Shown here: positions 53,180 through 63,500 of the stretch, piece by piece
Layout: every line of letters begins with the position of its first letter
Position numbering within the stretch: position 1 is the first letter of the stretch
Source of the DNA: Natrinema marinum
GTDB lineage: Archaea > Halobacteriota > Halobacteria > Halobacteriales > Natrialbaceae
Reading direction: 5' to 3'
Assembly: GCF_024296685.1 (NCBI RefSeq)
Contig: NZ_CP100763.1
Coordinates: 2,356,001 to 2,420,000, forward strand
DNA: 64,000 nucleotides
Made by a program: the position numbers and the translations under genes
Notes under the pieces: generated by a model
The model's input: only the letters and a program-made list of their open reading frames with translations
Told to the model about the DNA's origin: nothing
Database searches by the model: none

Positions 53180-53959
53180 TCACTCCGCGGGCCGTTCTCG
53201 GAGCCCTTCCTCGTCGGGGTCGCGGGTGATGTCGAGGAAGGCTTCCTCTAGGCTGCGGGCTTCGCCGGTCTCGGCGCGAGACTTGAGGCGTGCGGGATCG
53301 TCCTCGGCGACGAGTTTCCCGTCGTGGAGAACGCCGATTTCGTCGGCCAGTTCGTCCACCACCGGGAGGATGTGCGTCGAGAGGAAGATCGTCATCTCCC
53401 GGTCGGCCAACTCGGCGATGGTGTTCCGCATCGTCCGGGCGGCGCGGGGATCGAGCCCGCTCGTGGGTTCGTCGAGGAAGGCCACGTCAGGTTCGTGCAG
53501 GACCGCCTGAATGACGCCGATCTTCTGGCGCATCCCCTTCGAGTAGTCCTCGATGCGCTTGTTGGCGTCGGAGCGCAGGTCGAATCGCTCGAGCAGCGAC
53601 TCGATGCGTTCGGTCGCCTCGTCCTCGGGGATGTTTCGGAGGCCGGCGGCGTACTCGAGTTGTTCCCGGCCGGTGAGTTCGTCGTAGACCGGCGGATCCT
53701 CGGGGAGGTAACCGATGTGGGGCGTTACCGACTCGCGGTCGGTGATCGAGTGCCCCGCGACGCGGGCCCTTCCCGAAGTCGGCCGCGTCAGCGTGGTCAG
53801 CATCTGCATCGTGGTCGTCTTTCCCGCGCCGTTGGGGCCGAGGAAGCCGTAGACCGTCCCGCGTTCGACGTCCATCGTCAGGTCCGACACGGCGGTCGTC
53901 TCGCCGTAGCGTTTCGTCAGCCCGTCGGTCTCGATAGCGGGGCCGTCGGCAGGGCTCAT
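53180..53959 (-). CDS. ABC transporter ATP-binding protein
   Basis: A 259-residue ATPase: Walker A GPNGAGKT at 41-48, a YSKGMRQK signature near 137-144 (variant of LSGGQ) and FLDEPTSGLD for Walker B. The YSKGMRQK type is found in ABC-2-like export and drug or lipid systems. A permease gene lies divergently with 165 nt between starts, so the two are likely partners expressed from facing promoters. Confidence 0.93.
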   Translation of the reverse strand: MSPADGPAIETDGLTKRYGETTAVSDLTMDVERGTVYGFLGPNGAGKTTTMQMLTTLTRPTSGRARVAGHSITDRESVTPHIGYLPEDPPVYDELTGREQLEYAAGLRNIPEDEATERIESLLERFDLRSDANKRIEDYSKGMRQKIGVIQAVLHEPDVAFLDEPTSGLDPRAARTMRNTIAELADREMTIFLSTHILPVVDELADEIGVLHDGKLVAEDDPARLKSRAETGEARSLEEAFLDITRDPDEEGLRERPAE

Positions 53960-54124
53960 AGGAGTCCCTTCGACCCGGTGAAGTTAAAGGTATGTCATGT
54001 CTGGTACGAGTCCGCGCTCGGAAGTGGTGACAGAAAACCAAACAGTTTACTGGCCACACGACGCGAGTCCGATTATGGACCCCGCACAGCGAGGAAGCCG
54101 ACGATCTGCTCGAGGAGATCGTTG

Positions 54125-55783
54125 ATGAGATACGCGTTCGCCTCGGTCGCCAGGACGGAGCTCCGCCGAACGGTCCGGTCGGTCGCCGGCGACCCGAAGA
54201 AACTGCTCACGATGGTCGCGGTCGGCCTGCTCGTGTTCGGGCCGATCACGGGCATCTCGTTTCTCATCCTCCCGGAGCTAGGGGCAGAGGCCGCCGGGGG
54301 ACTCCTCGCGGCCAACGCCGAGCTGGTGACCGACTACGTGACCGGTGGCGTTGCCGTCGTCTGGCTCTTTCTGCTCCTCATGGTAGTGATGCGGACGGTC
54401 ACGTCGGCCGCCAACATCGACGAACCCGCGTTCCTCCTGCTATCGACGACGGTCCGGAACACTGTCGTCGGTGTTATCACGATGGAGATCGCACTCTTCG
54501 TGATCTGGCTGCTCCCGGTGTCGATCATCATCGCGTCCGGGTTCGCGTACGGTGCGGGAACGGTCCTCCCGGCGATCGCCGCGCCGGCGTTGATCGCGGT
54601 CATGCTCGTGTCGGCCGTTCCCGTCGGCTTCGTCCTCGGCGTCTGGATCCGCCATCTGCTCACCGTCTACGAGCCGATCGCCCAGTACCGAACGCTGGTG
54701 TTCGTTCTGTTCTGGATCGCCTACATCGGCGTGTTCGCGACCGGCGGGTTCGAGACGATCGTGGGGCCGTTGTTCTCCGCGTTGCAGTCGAGCCCGCTGG
54801 GCTGGCCCGGCCACGTGCTGCTCTTCGGACTCCCCGGCCTCGAGCCGTCGGTGACCGGCCTCGTCGGCGCGGTCCTCGGCTCGGCGCTCGTGGCGAGTCT
54901 CGCCGTCGCGGCCGCGGTCCCCTCCGCGCGCCGCCACTGGTTTTCGGACCCGGCACGCACCGACGACGAGGTCATCGAAGCGGAAACATCGTCGGATCGG
55001 CTCGCCGGACTGCTTTCCGGGAGGGTCTCGCTGCCCGTTCGAACGGTGACGATGACCGCGATCCGCCGAACGAAGCGCGCGCCGATCCGGCTCGCCTACG
55101 CCGCCTATCCGCTGTTCGGCGTGATCGGGTTCGTCCAGCAGATCATCGAGAGCTGGACGGTGCCGACGTTCATGGCCGTGCTGTTCTCCCTGTACATCGT
55201 CTGGGCGGCCGGCGTGTTGTTCACGCTCAACCCGCTGGGCGATCTCGGGCCGGCCCTCCCGGCCGTGCTGACCTCGACGCTCACCGGCCGGCAGGCGATC
55301 CGCGGTCGCATCCTCGCCGGCGCGCTGGTCGGCGTCCCGCTCGCGCTCGTCGTCTCGCTGGCGTTCGGTCTCGTGAGCCCGCTCTCGCTCGAGCGAACCG
55401 CTGCGCTGGTCGCGGCTACCACCGTCGGCGCCGTTATCACGCCAGCGCTGGCGACCGGCATCGGCACGGCGTTTCCCCGCTTTGGCAGCGTCAACGTCAC
55501 GAACAACCGCGAGGCGGTGATGCCGAGCAAGACGTCGTTCGCCGTCTACACGCTCGCGATCGTGCTCCCCGCCGTCGCCGCGGTCGTCCTCTACCTCGAG
55601 GCCCCCGAACTGATCGCGAGTGTCATCTCGTCGCTCTCGAGTTGGACGCCGCTGCCCGCGGTGACGGTCTCCGCTCGCGCGATCACGATCGGTTCCTGGG
55701 TCGTCCTGATCGGCGGATTGCTCGCGCCGGCGGTTTCCTACCGCTACGCGGTCGAGCGGTTCGACTGGTACGCCCTCGAGTGA
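54125..55783 (+). CDS. ABC-2-type exporter permease (membrane subunit)
   Basis: A 552-residue membrane protein of about 12 helices, in two halves separated by a hydrophilic stretch (about 270-320). No substrate-binding motif is seen. It faces the ATPase gene and is its probable partner; the substrate is unknown. The ATG at 54125 is chosen because the protein fold starts with a short basic segment and the first helix follows at about residue 30. The same frame stays open far upstream across the antisense of the ATPase gene, which is not coding. Confidence 0.83.
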   Translation: MRYAFASVARTELRRTVRSVAGDPKKLLTMVAVGLLVFGPITGISFLILPELGAEAAGGLLAANAELVTDYVTGGVAVVWLFLLLMVVMRTVTSAANIDEPAFLLLSTTVRNTVVGVITMEIALFVIWLLPVSIIIASGFAYGAGTVLPAIAAPALIAVMLVSAVPVGFVLGVWIRHLLTVYEPIAQYRTLVFVLFWIAYIGVFATGGFETIVGPLFSALQSSPLGWPGHVLLFGLPGLEPSVTGLVGAVLGSALVASLAVAAAVPSARRHWFSDPARTDDEVIEAETSSDRLAGLLSGRVSLPVRTVTMTAIRRTKRAPIRLAYAAYPLFGVIGFVQQIIESWTVPTFMAVLFSLYIVWAAGVLFTLNPLGDLGPALPAVLTSTLTGRQAIRGRILAGALVGVPLALVVSLAFGLVSPLSLERTAALVAATTVGAVITPALATGIGTAFPRFGSVNVTNNREAVMPSKTSFAVYTLAIVLPAVAAVVLYLEAPELIASVISSLSSWTPLPAVTVSARAITIGSWVVLIGGLLAPAVSYRYAVERFDWYALE

Positions 55784-55816
55784 GGGCGGGCCGGTCGCCC
55801 CTCGAGGACTGAGACG

Positions 55817-56983
55817 TTAGCGCTCTCGGCCGTCGATCCACGTCCCCTGAACGTAGTTGTCGACCGAGAGCGGGTCGGCGGTGGGCGCATCCATCGAAAG
55901 GGACGCAGTCGTGTTGGTCGTGTTCGCCGTCGAATTCGTACTAGTTCCGTCGACGGTCTCGGTCGTGTTCCTGTCGCCGGTCCCGGTGTCGGCCCCGTCG
56001 GCCGGCCGTTCGACGATCGTCCCGCCGTCGCCGACCGCGACATCGTACGCCGTGCCCGTCGACACGCCGCGAAGCTTCGATTTGACGACGGGCTGGTACT
56101 GTCGCCACTGGCCCGCGGACTGGCGTTCGAACAGCGTGCCGCCGTCGCCGGCCGCGAGTCCGTCGGCTCCGTCGCGGTCGACGGCGCGGACGGCCCGTCG
56201 CCTATCGTCGACGACGTGGGGCGTCCACCGGAAGCCGTCGTACCGGTAGATGACCCCGGAGCCGGCGGCGACGTTGACGTCCTTCGGTCCGCGGCTGGCG
56301 ATGTCGAAGAAGGCACCGCCCGCGAAGTCGATACCGATCTGCTCCCACGTGCTCCCGCTGTCGATCGTCTCAGCGACGAACTGGCTCGTCGAACAGGCGT
56401 GGCCGGCTTTGCGGGAGTGAAAGTCGATGCCGGGAATCGTCGAGCCGCCGCCCGGCTTGATCACTTCCTTGTACTTCATCGCGCCGCTGTCCTGTCGAAC
56501 GCCGACGAGCAACTCGCCGGAACCGTTGACGAAGTAGAGGCGCTCGTTCTCACCAGCGGTTCCCCTGACGGCGCAGTCCTCCCAGGTGCTCGTTTTCCCG
56601 CGCGGCGCGGAGTAGTTCGTCAGCGTCTGCGTCTCGACGTTGTACTCGCCGATGACACCGCTGCCGCCGACGAACCAGACCGCCCTCCCGTCGTCGGTGG
56701 CGTCGATTCCGGTCAACCGGCGGCTCCGCGCCTGCGGACCGTAGGAGACGACTTTCTGCCAGCCGTCGTCTCGCCGCGCGACGACGTTCCCGTCCGCACC
56801 GGCCGCGAACGGCCCCGCGGCGGTGTCGACGGCGTCGTTGAGCGCCTTCCCGGTCGGGGATTCGGCCTGTTTCCATCCCCCATCGTTCGTCTGTGCGGAG
56901 ACCGCCGAGCCGATCGCGAGCACGCCGGCAGCGGTCGATGCGGTCGCGAGCCGAAGGACGTCGCGTCTGGTCTGTTCGGACAT
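55817..56983 (-). CDS. Tat-exported BNR-type beta-propeller protein
   Basis: A 388-residue exported protein. A twin-arginine signal (TRRDVLRLATAS) is followed by a hydrophobic stretch and SAVSAQ at the cleavage site (about residue 31). Repeated GDGGT-type blades (AAGADGNVVARR, VGGSGVIGEY, AAGSGVIYRYDG, AAGDGGTLFERQ, AVGDGGTIVERP) indicate a propeller. A Thr/Asn-rich linker precedes the C-terminus (STANTTNTTASL). Several copies of N-x-S/T could be glycosylated. No PGF tail is present. Function is unknown; family members are often photosystem-assembly or sialidase-like propellers. Confidence 0.8.
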   Translation of the reverse strand: MSEQTRRDVLRLATASTAAGVLAIGSAVSAQTNDGGWKQAESPTGKALNDAVDTAAGPFAAGADGNVVARRDDGWQKVVSYGPQARSRRLTGIDATDDGRAVWFVGGSGVIGEYNVETQTLTNYSAPRGKTSTWEDCAVRGTAGENERLYFVNGSGELLVGVRQDSGAMKYKEVIKPGGGSTIPGIDFHSRKAGHACSTSQFVAETIDSGSTWEQIGIDFAGGAFFDIASRGPKDVNVAAGSGVIYRYDGFRWTPHVVDDRRRAVRAVDRDGADGLAAGDGGTLFERQSAGQWRQYQPVVKSKLRGVSTGTAYDVAVGDGGTIVERPADGADTGTGDRNTTETVDGTSTNSTANTTNTTASLSMDAPTADPLSVDNYVQGTWIDGRER

Positions 56984-57013
56984 GGGTCGCAGTCCGGGGT
57001 AGCGCTCGAGCCC

Positions 57014-57020
57014 CTATAAG
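57014..57020 (-). promoter_or_regulatory. TATA-like box for the exported propeller gene
   Basis: The minus strand reads CTTATAG, 31-37 nt upstream of the ATG at 56983. A perfect 10-bp palindrome TATAGCTATA follows at 57037-57046 and may be an operator. Confidence 0.4.
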
Positions 57021-57103
57021 ATGCCGCAGTATTCTATATAGCTATAACGAGAAGCGCGCAGATCGAGTACCAAACTCGGCCGTAGGCTCGGATTCTACAC
57101 CAA

Positions 57104-57112
57104 CTATTTATT
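57104..57112 (+). promoter_or_regulatory. TATA-like box for the GNAT gene
   Basis: CTATTTATT lies 24-32 nt before the ATG at 57136 and supports that start. Confidence 0.5.
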
Positions 57113-57135
57113 CCAGGGGCGGTGAAAGACGATCG

Positions 57136-57702
57136 ATGCCACAGCTCTGGCGGCTGACCCGAAACCGGTACGGTCGCACCGCCTACGACGCGCTCGCGCG
57201 AGTGGGACTCACCGCGACGGTGATGATCGAGTACGTCGCGACGCTCGAGGGTGCCGCCTTCGACACCGACGACGGGTCGTACTCGGTCGAGGTCTGCGAG
57301 CCGGCACGAGTCGCGCCGCTCGACGCACCCGTCGACGAACTCCGCCCCGACGAGCGAGTGATCGCCGCGCTCGAGGACGGCCAGCCTCGGGGCTACTGCT
57401 TCTGTTCGGTCGATACGGCCCACGAGATCCATCCGCTGGAGCGGACGATTTCGTTCGACGGGGCCTACATCAGGCGCGTCTTCGTCGATCCCGACCACCG
57501 GAACCAGGGGCTCGCGACGGCAGTCGTCGCCGAGGCCTGTCGACGGGCCCGTGAGCAGGGAGCGCGGCGGGCCACAGCGCTTGTCGCACTCGACAACAGT
57601 CCCTCTCGACGTCTGTTCGAGCGCCACGGCTTCGACCCCTGGCGGCGGCGGCGCTACGTCAGAGCCGGCCCGTTCTCACATCGATCGACGCGAGCGGTGT
57701 GA
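57136..57702 (+). CDS. GNAT-family N-acetyltransferase
   Basis: A 188-residue GNAT protein. The acetyl-CoA loop is in VDPDHRNQGLATAVV (about 118-132) and the C-terminal SRRLFERHGFDPW (about 156-168) is the usual closing segment. The N-terminal 40 residues are not clearly part of the fold. The start is supported by the TATA box and by the lack of homology upstream. Acceptor substrate unknown. Confidence 0.88.
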   Translation: MPQLWRLTRNRYGRTAYDALARVGLTATVMIEYVATLEGAAFDTDDGSYSVEVCEPARVAPLDAPVDELRPDERVIAALEDGQPRGYCFCSVDTAHEIHPLERTISFDGAYIRRVFVDPDHRNQGLATAVVAEACRRAREQGARRATALVALDNSPSRRLFERHGFDPWRRRRYVRAGPFSHRSTRAV

Positions 57703-57872
57703 CGGACCGATCGAACGGCACCCGGCACTCGAGCGCCGGTCGTCGTGAGTCACGACGACCGGTTATCGCTATCGAGGAGATCGGAGTCGTCAATAGATAT
57801 ATAGAATGCTACTAAGTAAATAGTTCTCGGAGCAGACTTATGACGACCCCTGTCGATGCTCCACTCGAGTGA

Positions 57873-58571
57873 ATGACGGGAGAACTGCGAGAGGCGATCC
57901 GAGGGGCCAGGAACCGGTTCGATACTATCGATCGGCGGGTCGCGAAGACGGCCGATCGGACGAACGTGTTCGAACAACTCACCGGCGCGGACTACATTAG
58001 CCTCGGCGCGCTGTTCGTCGGTTGGGCCAGCGCGCTCCTGTTCGTCGGTGGAGAGCCGAACTGGGCGCTGTTGGCGATGTTCGGCGCGTTCGGTCTCGAC
58101 AAGGCCGACGGCTGGTACGCCCGCCGGACGGGCACCTCCTCGCCGTTCGGACGGCAGATCGACTCGTTCATCGACATCTTCGCATATCTGGTGCCGGCGG
58201 TGCTCCTGTATCACTTCGTCCTCGCGCCGGGCGTGTTCGCCAGCCTCGTCGTCGGGTTCCTCGTCCTCGCGTTCGGCGGGCTCCGACTGGTCCGGCACAA
58301 CAGCGAGGGCTTTGGCTCCGACGACGGGGCCAGCTTCTACCACGGTACGACCGTCGTCCACACGAACCTCGTCGTCGTCACGAACTACTTCCTCGCCGCC
58401 TTCGTCGGGCTCTGGAACGGCTGGCTGGCCGGACTCGCCATCTGTATCGCCTGCCCGCTGATGGTCTCGGACTACAAAGCCTACAAGACCGACACCAGCC
58501 ACGTGCTGGCCGGCCTCGCCGCGGTGGCCGCCGTCGGACTCGCACTCGCCCTCGAGTTCGGCTACCTATGA
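57873..58571 (+). CDS. CDP-alcohol phosphatidyltransferase
   Basis: A 232-residue membrane enzyme that joins a CDP-activated archaeal lipid to an alcohol head group. The full signature D-x2-D-G-x2-A-R-x8-G-x3-D-x3-D is present as D76, D79, G80, A83, R84, G93, D97, D101. About six helices surround it. Head-group specificity (serine, inositol or glycerol) cannot be read; a PssA-like serine transferase is plausible. Its stop overlaps the next gene as ATGA. Confidence 0.9.
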   Translation: MTGELREAIRGARNRFDTIDRRVAKTADRTNVFEQLTGADYISLGALFVGWASALLFVGGEPNWALLAMFGAFGLDKADGWYARRTGTSSPFGRQIDSFIDIFAYLVPAVLLYHFVLAPGVFASLVVGFLVLAFGGLRLVRHNSEGFGSDDGASFYHGTTVVHTNLVVVTNYFLAAFVGLWNGWLAGLAICIACPLMVSDYKAYKTDTSHVLAGLAAVAAVGLALALEFGYL

Positions 58572-59272
58572 CCGGCCGCGCCGGGAGCGGCGGCCGGCCG
58601 CGGACGCTCCGTATCGACCCCCACGTCCACACCAGCGCGTCCTACGACGGCGTGACGCCTCCCGCGAAGCTGGTTGGACGGGCGCGAAACGTCGGCCTCG
58701 ACGGGATCGTCGTCACCGACCACGACACCGTCGACGGCGCGCTGCAGGCCGCAAAGCGCGCGACCGACGGCGACCTCGTCGTGATCGTCGGCTGTGAAGT
58801 CTCGACCGCCGACGGCCACCTTCTCGCGATGGGCGTCGAGTCCGCCCCCGAGCCCGGTCGGCCGCTGGCTGACACCGCGCGAGACGTGCGAGCTGCCGGC
58901 GGCGTCGCGGTCGTTCCCCACCCCTTCCAGCGATCCCGACACGGCGCTCGAGCCGACGCGATCGAGGCGGTCGACGGGATCGAAGTCTACAACGCGCATA
59001 CGATCACGAACGTCCGCAACCGACAGGCCGAGCGGTTCGCGACGCGCGGCGACTATCCGAAACTCGGCGGTAGCGACGCCCACCGGCCCGGCAACGTCGG
59101 CCGCGCCGCCACCGAGGTTCGGCTCCCTGCGGACGCGGCCCCGACGGCCGACGCCGTCCTCGAGTCGATGCGGACGGGCCGGACCGCCGCCGTCGGCCGG
59201 CGGACGACGACCTGGCAGTATCTGACGAAACTGGCGGGCAACGCGAGACTGAAGACGCCCTCGCTGCTCTGA
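58568..59272 (+). CDS. PHP-domain metal-dependent phosphoesterase
   Basis: A 234-residue PHP protein. Metal ligands are H19 and H21 in DPHVH, DHDTVDG near 53-59, the Glu in GCEVS (about 77), PHPF near 118 and GSDAH near 172-176. PHP enzymes hydrolyse phosphate esters such as nucleoside 3',5'-bisphosphate or histidinol phosphate. Translational overlap with the CDP-alcohol transferase suggests a lipid-linked or phosphate-recycling role, which is inference. Confidence 0.9.
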   Translation: MTGRAGSGGRPRTLRIDPHVHTSASYDGVTPPAKLVGRARNVGLDGIVVTDHDTVDGALQAAKRATDGDLVVIVGCEVSTADGHLLAMGVESAPEPGRPLADTARDVRAAGGVAVVPHPFQRSRHGARADAIEAVDGIEVYNAHTITNVRNRQAERFATRGDYPKLGGSDAHRPGNVGRAATEVRLPADAAPTADAVLESMRTGRTAAVGRRTTTWQYLTKLAGNARLKTPSLL

Positions 59273-59408
59273 GCGTCGCCGCGGACGCGGTCGGCGGCGC
59301 GCGCTGTTATTCGACGCGGCGTTCGTCCGTCGCTACGAAGACGGGAGACCTGTCGTCGAAGCCTCACTCTTTATCGGGATCGAGGACTACGTAGTGAACA
59401 ATACCGCT

Positions 59409-60068
59409 ATGATGGCGCTTACCCACGGATTCGCAGCGCTCGCCCTCGCCGTCGTAGCGCTGCCGGTCCTCGGCGACCACGTCGGCGGCCCGCTTCTGCT
59501 GGCGGCCGCCTTCGTCGGTGGCCTCGCGCCGGACGCGGATCTGCTGGCGAGCCATCGGAAGACGCTGCACTACCCGGTCGGCTTCTCGGTCGCCGCGCTC
59601 GGTCTGCTCGGTGCGTTCGCGCTGACGGAGTGGACGGCGCTCGTGCTCCCGATCGTCGTCGCGGGAGCCGCGGCCTTGCACGCCGTCTCCGACGTGCTCG
59701 GCGGGAGCGCCGAACGCGAGCCCTGGAACCCCGTGACCGACAACGGCGTCTACAACCACGTTCTCGGACGTTGGCACCGACCGCGACGGTACGTCCGCTA
59801 CTCGGGCGCGCCGGAAGACTTCCTCGTCTGTCTGACGCTGGGAGTCGTCACGATTTCGTCGGCGCTAACGTCGCCGGCCGCCGACCGCGTGCTAGTCGGC
59901 TTGCTCGCGTTCGCCGGCAGCTACGCACTGTGTCGAAAGCGCCTCGCCGCGATCGGGGCGGGGATCGGTGGCCTCGTCCCGACGAGACTCCGCGCGCTCC
60001 TGCCGACGGTGCAGGTCGTCGAAACGGAGACCGACGGCACGACCGTCGACATTCGGCTCGGCCGCTGA
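59409..60068 (+). CDS. membrane-bound metal-dependent hydrolase (YdjM/DUF457-like)
   Basis: A 219-residue membrane protein. THGFAALALA at the start, GGLAPDADLL near 40 and HYPVGFS near 55 follow the YdjM pattern, in which His and Asp residues bind metal. Five or six helices are predicted, with a soluble strand-rich tail. The ATG at 59409 is chosen over the GTG at 59394 because a TATA-like TTTATC near 59370 would place the transcript start near 59400. Physiological substrate unknown. Confidence 0.8.
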   Translation: MMALTHGFAALALAVVALPVLGDHVGGPLLLAAAFVGGLAPDADLLASHRKTLHYPVGFSVAALGLLGAFALTEWTALVLPIVVAGAAALHAVSDVLGGSAEREPWNPVTDNGVYNHVLGRWHRPRRYVRYSGAPEDFLVCLTLGVVTISSALTSPAADRVLVGLLAFAGSYALCRKRLAAIGAGIGGLVPTRLRALLPTVQVVETETDGTTVDIRLGR

Positions 60069-60180
60069 GCACCGGGATGGCAGGGGCGGGTGGGGTACCG
60101 CGTCGTAGTCTGACTGAAGCGCGCAGAACACCTGTCTCAAAGCCAACGTCTTTTGTACGAGCCTATCGTTGGCGATACCG

Positions 60181-60465
60181 ATGGAAATTCGTCCGATGGA
60201 ACTCTTTTCGGAGCCAAGCGGGTGGGAGACAGCCCGAGTCTCCCTCCTCTCCGCGGTCGCGTTCTTCGGAATCTACGCGTACTTCGAGGTCCTGTACAAC
60301 AGCGGTCTCGCCAGCACGCTCGTTATCGGAGCCGCAGCCGCGCTTTCCGGAATCGCGGAGTTCGTACCAAAGGACAGACGACGCGTTGCGGGCGCGTTGC
60401 GAGTGACGGCGATCGGAATACTCGTGGCCCTCATGCTTCGATCGATGTGGCGTATCGCCGCATAG
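60181..60465 (+). CDS. small membrane protein, 94 residues
   Basis: A 94-residue protein with hydrophobic segments at about 19-38, 41-57 and 70-86 (VTAIGILVALMLRSMW). There is no known motif. It begins MEIRPMELF and is convergent with carB. A start at a TTG 4 codons upstream is less likely. Confidence 0.68.
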   Translation: MEIRPMELFSEPSGWETARVSLLSAVAFFGIYAYFEVLYNSGLASTLVIGAAAALSGIAEFVPKDRRRVAGALRVTAIGILVALMLRSMWRIAA

Positions 60466-60536
60466 AGCCATATCCGAGAGCTGCGCCCGACCGGGTGCGG
60501 AAAAAGAGACGAACCGACGCGATCGGCGCGACCGCG

Positions 60537-63500
60537 TTACTCCGACCGGCCCCACTTAGCCGCCTGCTGCGGGCGGTCGGTGACGGCGGCGACCTCGAGG
60601 TCGCCGTCGAAGCTGTCGAGCGCTTCGACGTAGGCCTCGGCGCTGGCGACCGTCGACAGGTAGGGGATCTCCTCCTCGACGGCCATCTCCAGCGAGTCGC
60701 GGTCGCGACTGACGACGAAGTCGACCTTGCCCTCGCGGACGGCCTGTGGCACGTCGTCGAACTCGGCCACGTCGAAGTGCTCCTCGAAGCCGTCGACGTC
60801 TAAGTCGACGACGGCGGTGCCCTCGCTGACGGCGTTGCCGGCGGCCTGCTGGGCCTTCCAGTAGGCCGTGCCGAACTCGCTTGCCGTCCCCATGACCTCG
60901 CCCGTGGACTTCATCTCCGGACCGAGACGCGGGTCCGAGCCCGGCAGGCGGTCGAAGGGCAGGACGACCTCTTTGATCGAGGTGTGGTCCGGGATCTGCT
61001 CCTGAGCGTCGAGACTTTCCAGGGTTTCGCCGGCCATGACCTGCGCGGCGAGTTTGGCGATCGGAACGCCCGTCGCCTTCGAGACGAACGGGACGGTGCG
61101 CGAGGAGCGGGGGTTGGCCTCGAGGACGTACACTTCGCCGTCACGAACGGCCAACTGGACGTTCAACAGCCCCTTCGTTTTGAGCGCCTCGGCGATGTCC
61201 TCGGTGACCTCACGGACGCGCTGTAGCGTCTCCGCGTCTAACGAGCGCGGCGGGATCATGCAGGCGGAGTCGCCGGAGTGGACGCCGGCGGTCTCGACGT
61301 GTTCCATGATGCCGCCGATAATCGCGTTGCGGCCGTCGGAGACCGCGTCCACGTCGAGTTCGATCGCGTCCGCGAGGAAGTCGTCGACGAGGATCGGCTT
61401 CTCGGGACTGACGCGGACCGCTTCCTCGATGTAGGTCTCGAGTTCCTCGTCGTCGTAGACGACGTCCATCGCGCGGCCGCCCAGCACGTAGCTCGGGCGG
61501 ACGAGGACGGGATAGCCGATGTCGTGGGCCAGCTCGAGGGCCTCCTCCTTCGAGAAGGCGGTGCCACCCTGCGGCTGAGCGATGTCCAGTTCGTCCATCA
61601 GGGCGTTGAAGCGGTCGCGGTCCTCCGCTAAGTCCATCGCCTCGACGCTCGTCCCCATGATCTCGCAGTCCAGCCCGCGGCGCTGTAGTTCGTCCTCGAG
61701 CGGTTCGCCGATGTTGACCGACGTCTGCCCGCCGAACTGGACCATCACGCCGTCGGCGCCGGTGGCCTCGGCCACGTCGGCGACCTCCTCGGCGGTGATC
61801 GGCTCGAAGAACAGCCCGTCGGAGGTGTCGTAGTCCGTCGAGACCGTCTCGGGGTTGTTGTTGACGACGTAGGCGTCGATCCCGAGGTCGCGCAGGGCGC
61901 GGACCGCGTGAACCGAACAGTAGTCGAACTCGACGCCCTGGCCGATGCGGATCGGACCGCCGCCGACGACGATCACGCTCTCGATGTCGCGGTCGACCTC
62001 GAGCTCGCCCGAGGCGGCGTCGCCGATGAGCGGTCCTTTCTCGAACTCGTTTTTACGCGAGGAGTAGTAATAGGGCGTCTCGGCTTTGAACTCGCCCGCG
62101 CAGGTGTCGACCTGCTTGTAGGTGCGACCCGGCACCTCGGTCTCGACCGTGTCGACGTCCGCGCCGGCGGCCGCGGCGATCGTCGCGTTCGTGTGGCCGG
62201 CGATCGCGGCCTCCGTGAAGTCGCCTTCCTGGGCCGCGAGCGTCGAGTCGGCGATGTTCTCGTAGCGCTCGGTGTACCACTCGAAGATGCCCGTCAGCGC
62301 CACGATCTCGTCGACGGTGTAGCCGCGGTCGAAGGCCTCGAACATCGCGTAGGGGCGGTCCGGCGACGGACGCTCTAGGTACGCTTCCTCGAGTTCGGCG
62401 TCGCTTACCTCGGCCCAGTCGACATCGGGCTCGTACTCGGAAGAGCGAAGCGCCTTCAGCAGGCTCTCCTCGAAGGTGCGGCCGATGGCCATCGCCTCGC
62501 CGGTCGACTTCATCGCCGTCGTCAGCTCGAAGTCGACGTCGTCGAACTTGTCTTTGGGCCAGCGCGGAACCTTCGTGACCACGTAGTCGATCGCGGGCTC
62601 GAAGGCGGCGGTGGTCTGGCCGGTGATCTCGTTTTCGATCTCGTGGAGGCGCTTGCCGAGCGCGACCTTCGCGGTGACGCGGGCGATCGGGTAGCCGGTC
62701 GCCTTCGACGCGAGTGCAGAAGAGCGCGAGACACGGGGGTTGACCTCGACGACGCGGTACTCGCCGCCGGGGGTACCGTCGTCGTGCCACGCGAACTGGA
62801 TGTTACAGCCGCCCTGAATGCCGAGTTCGCGGATGACGTCGAGCGCCGCGGTGCGCATCTCCTGGTGGCCCTCGTCGGGGACGATCTGGGAGGGCGTGAC
62901 GACGGTCGACTCGCCCGTGTGGATCCCCATCGGGTCGATGTTTTCCATGTTACAGATGATGATACACGAGTCGTCGGCGTCGCGCATCACCTCGTACTCG
63001 TACTCGACCCAGCCAGCGATCGATTCGGTGATGAGGACTTCGCTGTTCCGGGAGAGGCGCAGCCCCTTGCGGACGCGACGGAGGAGTTCGTCGAACTCGT
63101 GGACGACCCCCGAGCCGGAGCCACCCAGCGTGTAGGTCGTCCGGGCGATGACCGGGAGCCCGCCGACCTCGTCGACGGCGGCCTGCACGCGCTCTTTCAG
63201 GTCCTCCTCGGTCAGCTCCGAGACCGCTTCGTCCTCCTCGAGCGAGATCGTGGTCGAGGCGGGAACCGGTTGCCCGATCTTCTCCATGCGCTGGCGGAAG
63301 AGATCGCGGTCCTCCGTCGCGTAGATCGTGTCCAGCGGCGTCCCCATAATCTCGACGTCGTACTCCTCCAAGACGCCTTCCTCGGCCAGTTCGGCGGTGA
63401 CGTTCAGCCCGGTCTGGCCGCCAAGGCCGGCGATGACGCCGTCGGGGTTCTCCTTGCGGATGATCTCGGCGATGGCGTCGGTCGTGATCGGCTCGATGTA

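Noticed and set aside
53324-54124. N-terminal extension of the ABC permease frame.
   Set aside because: It is antisense to the ABC ATPase gene; the membrane protein begins at 54125.
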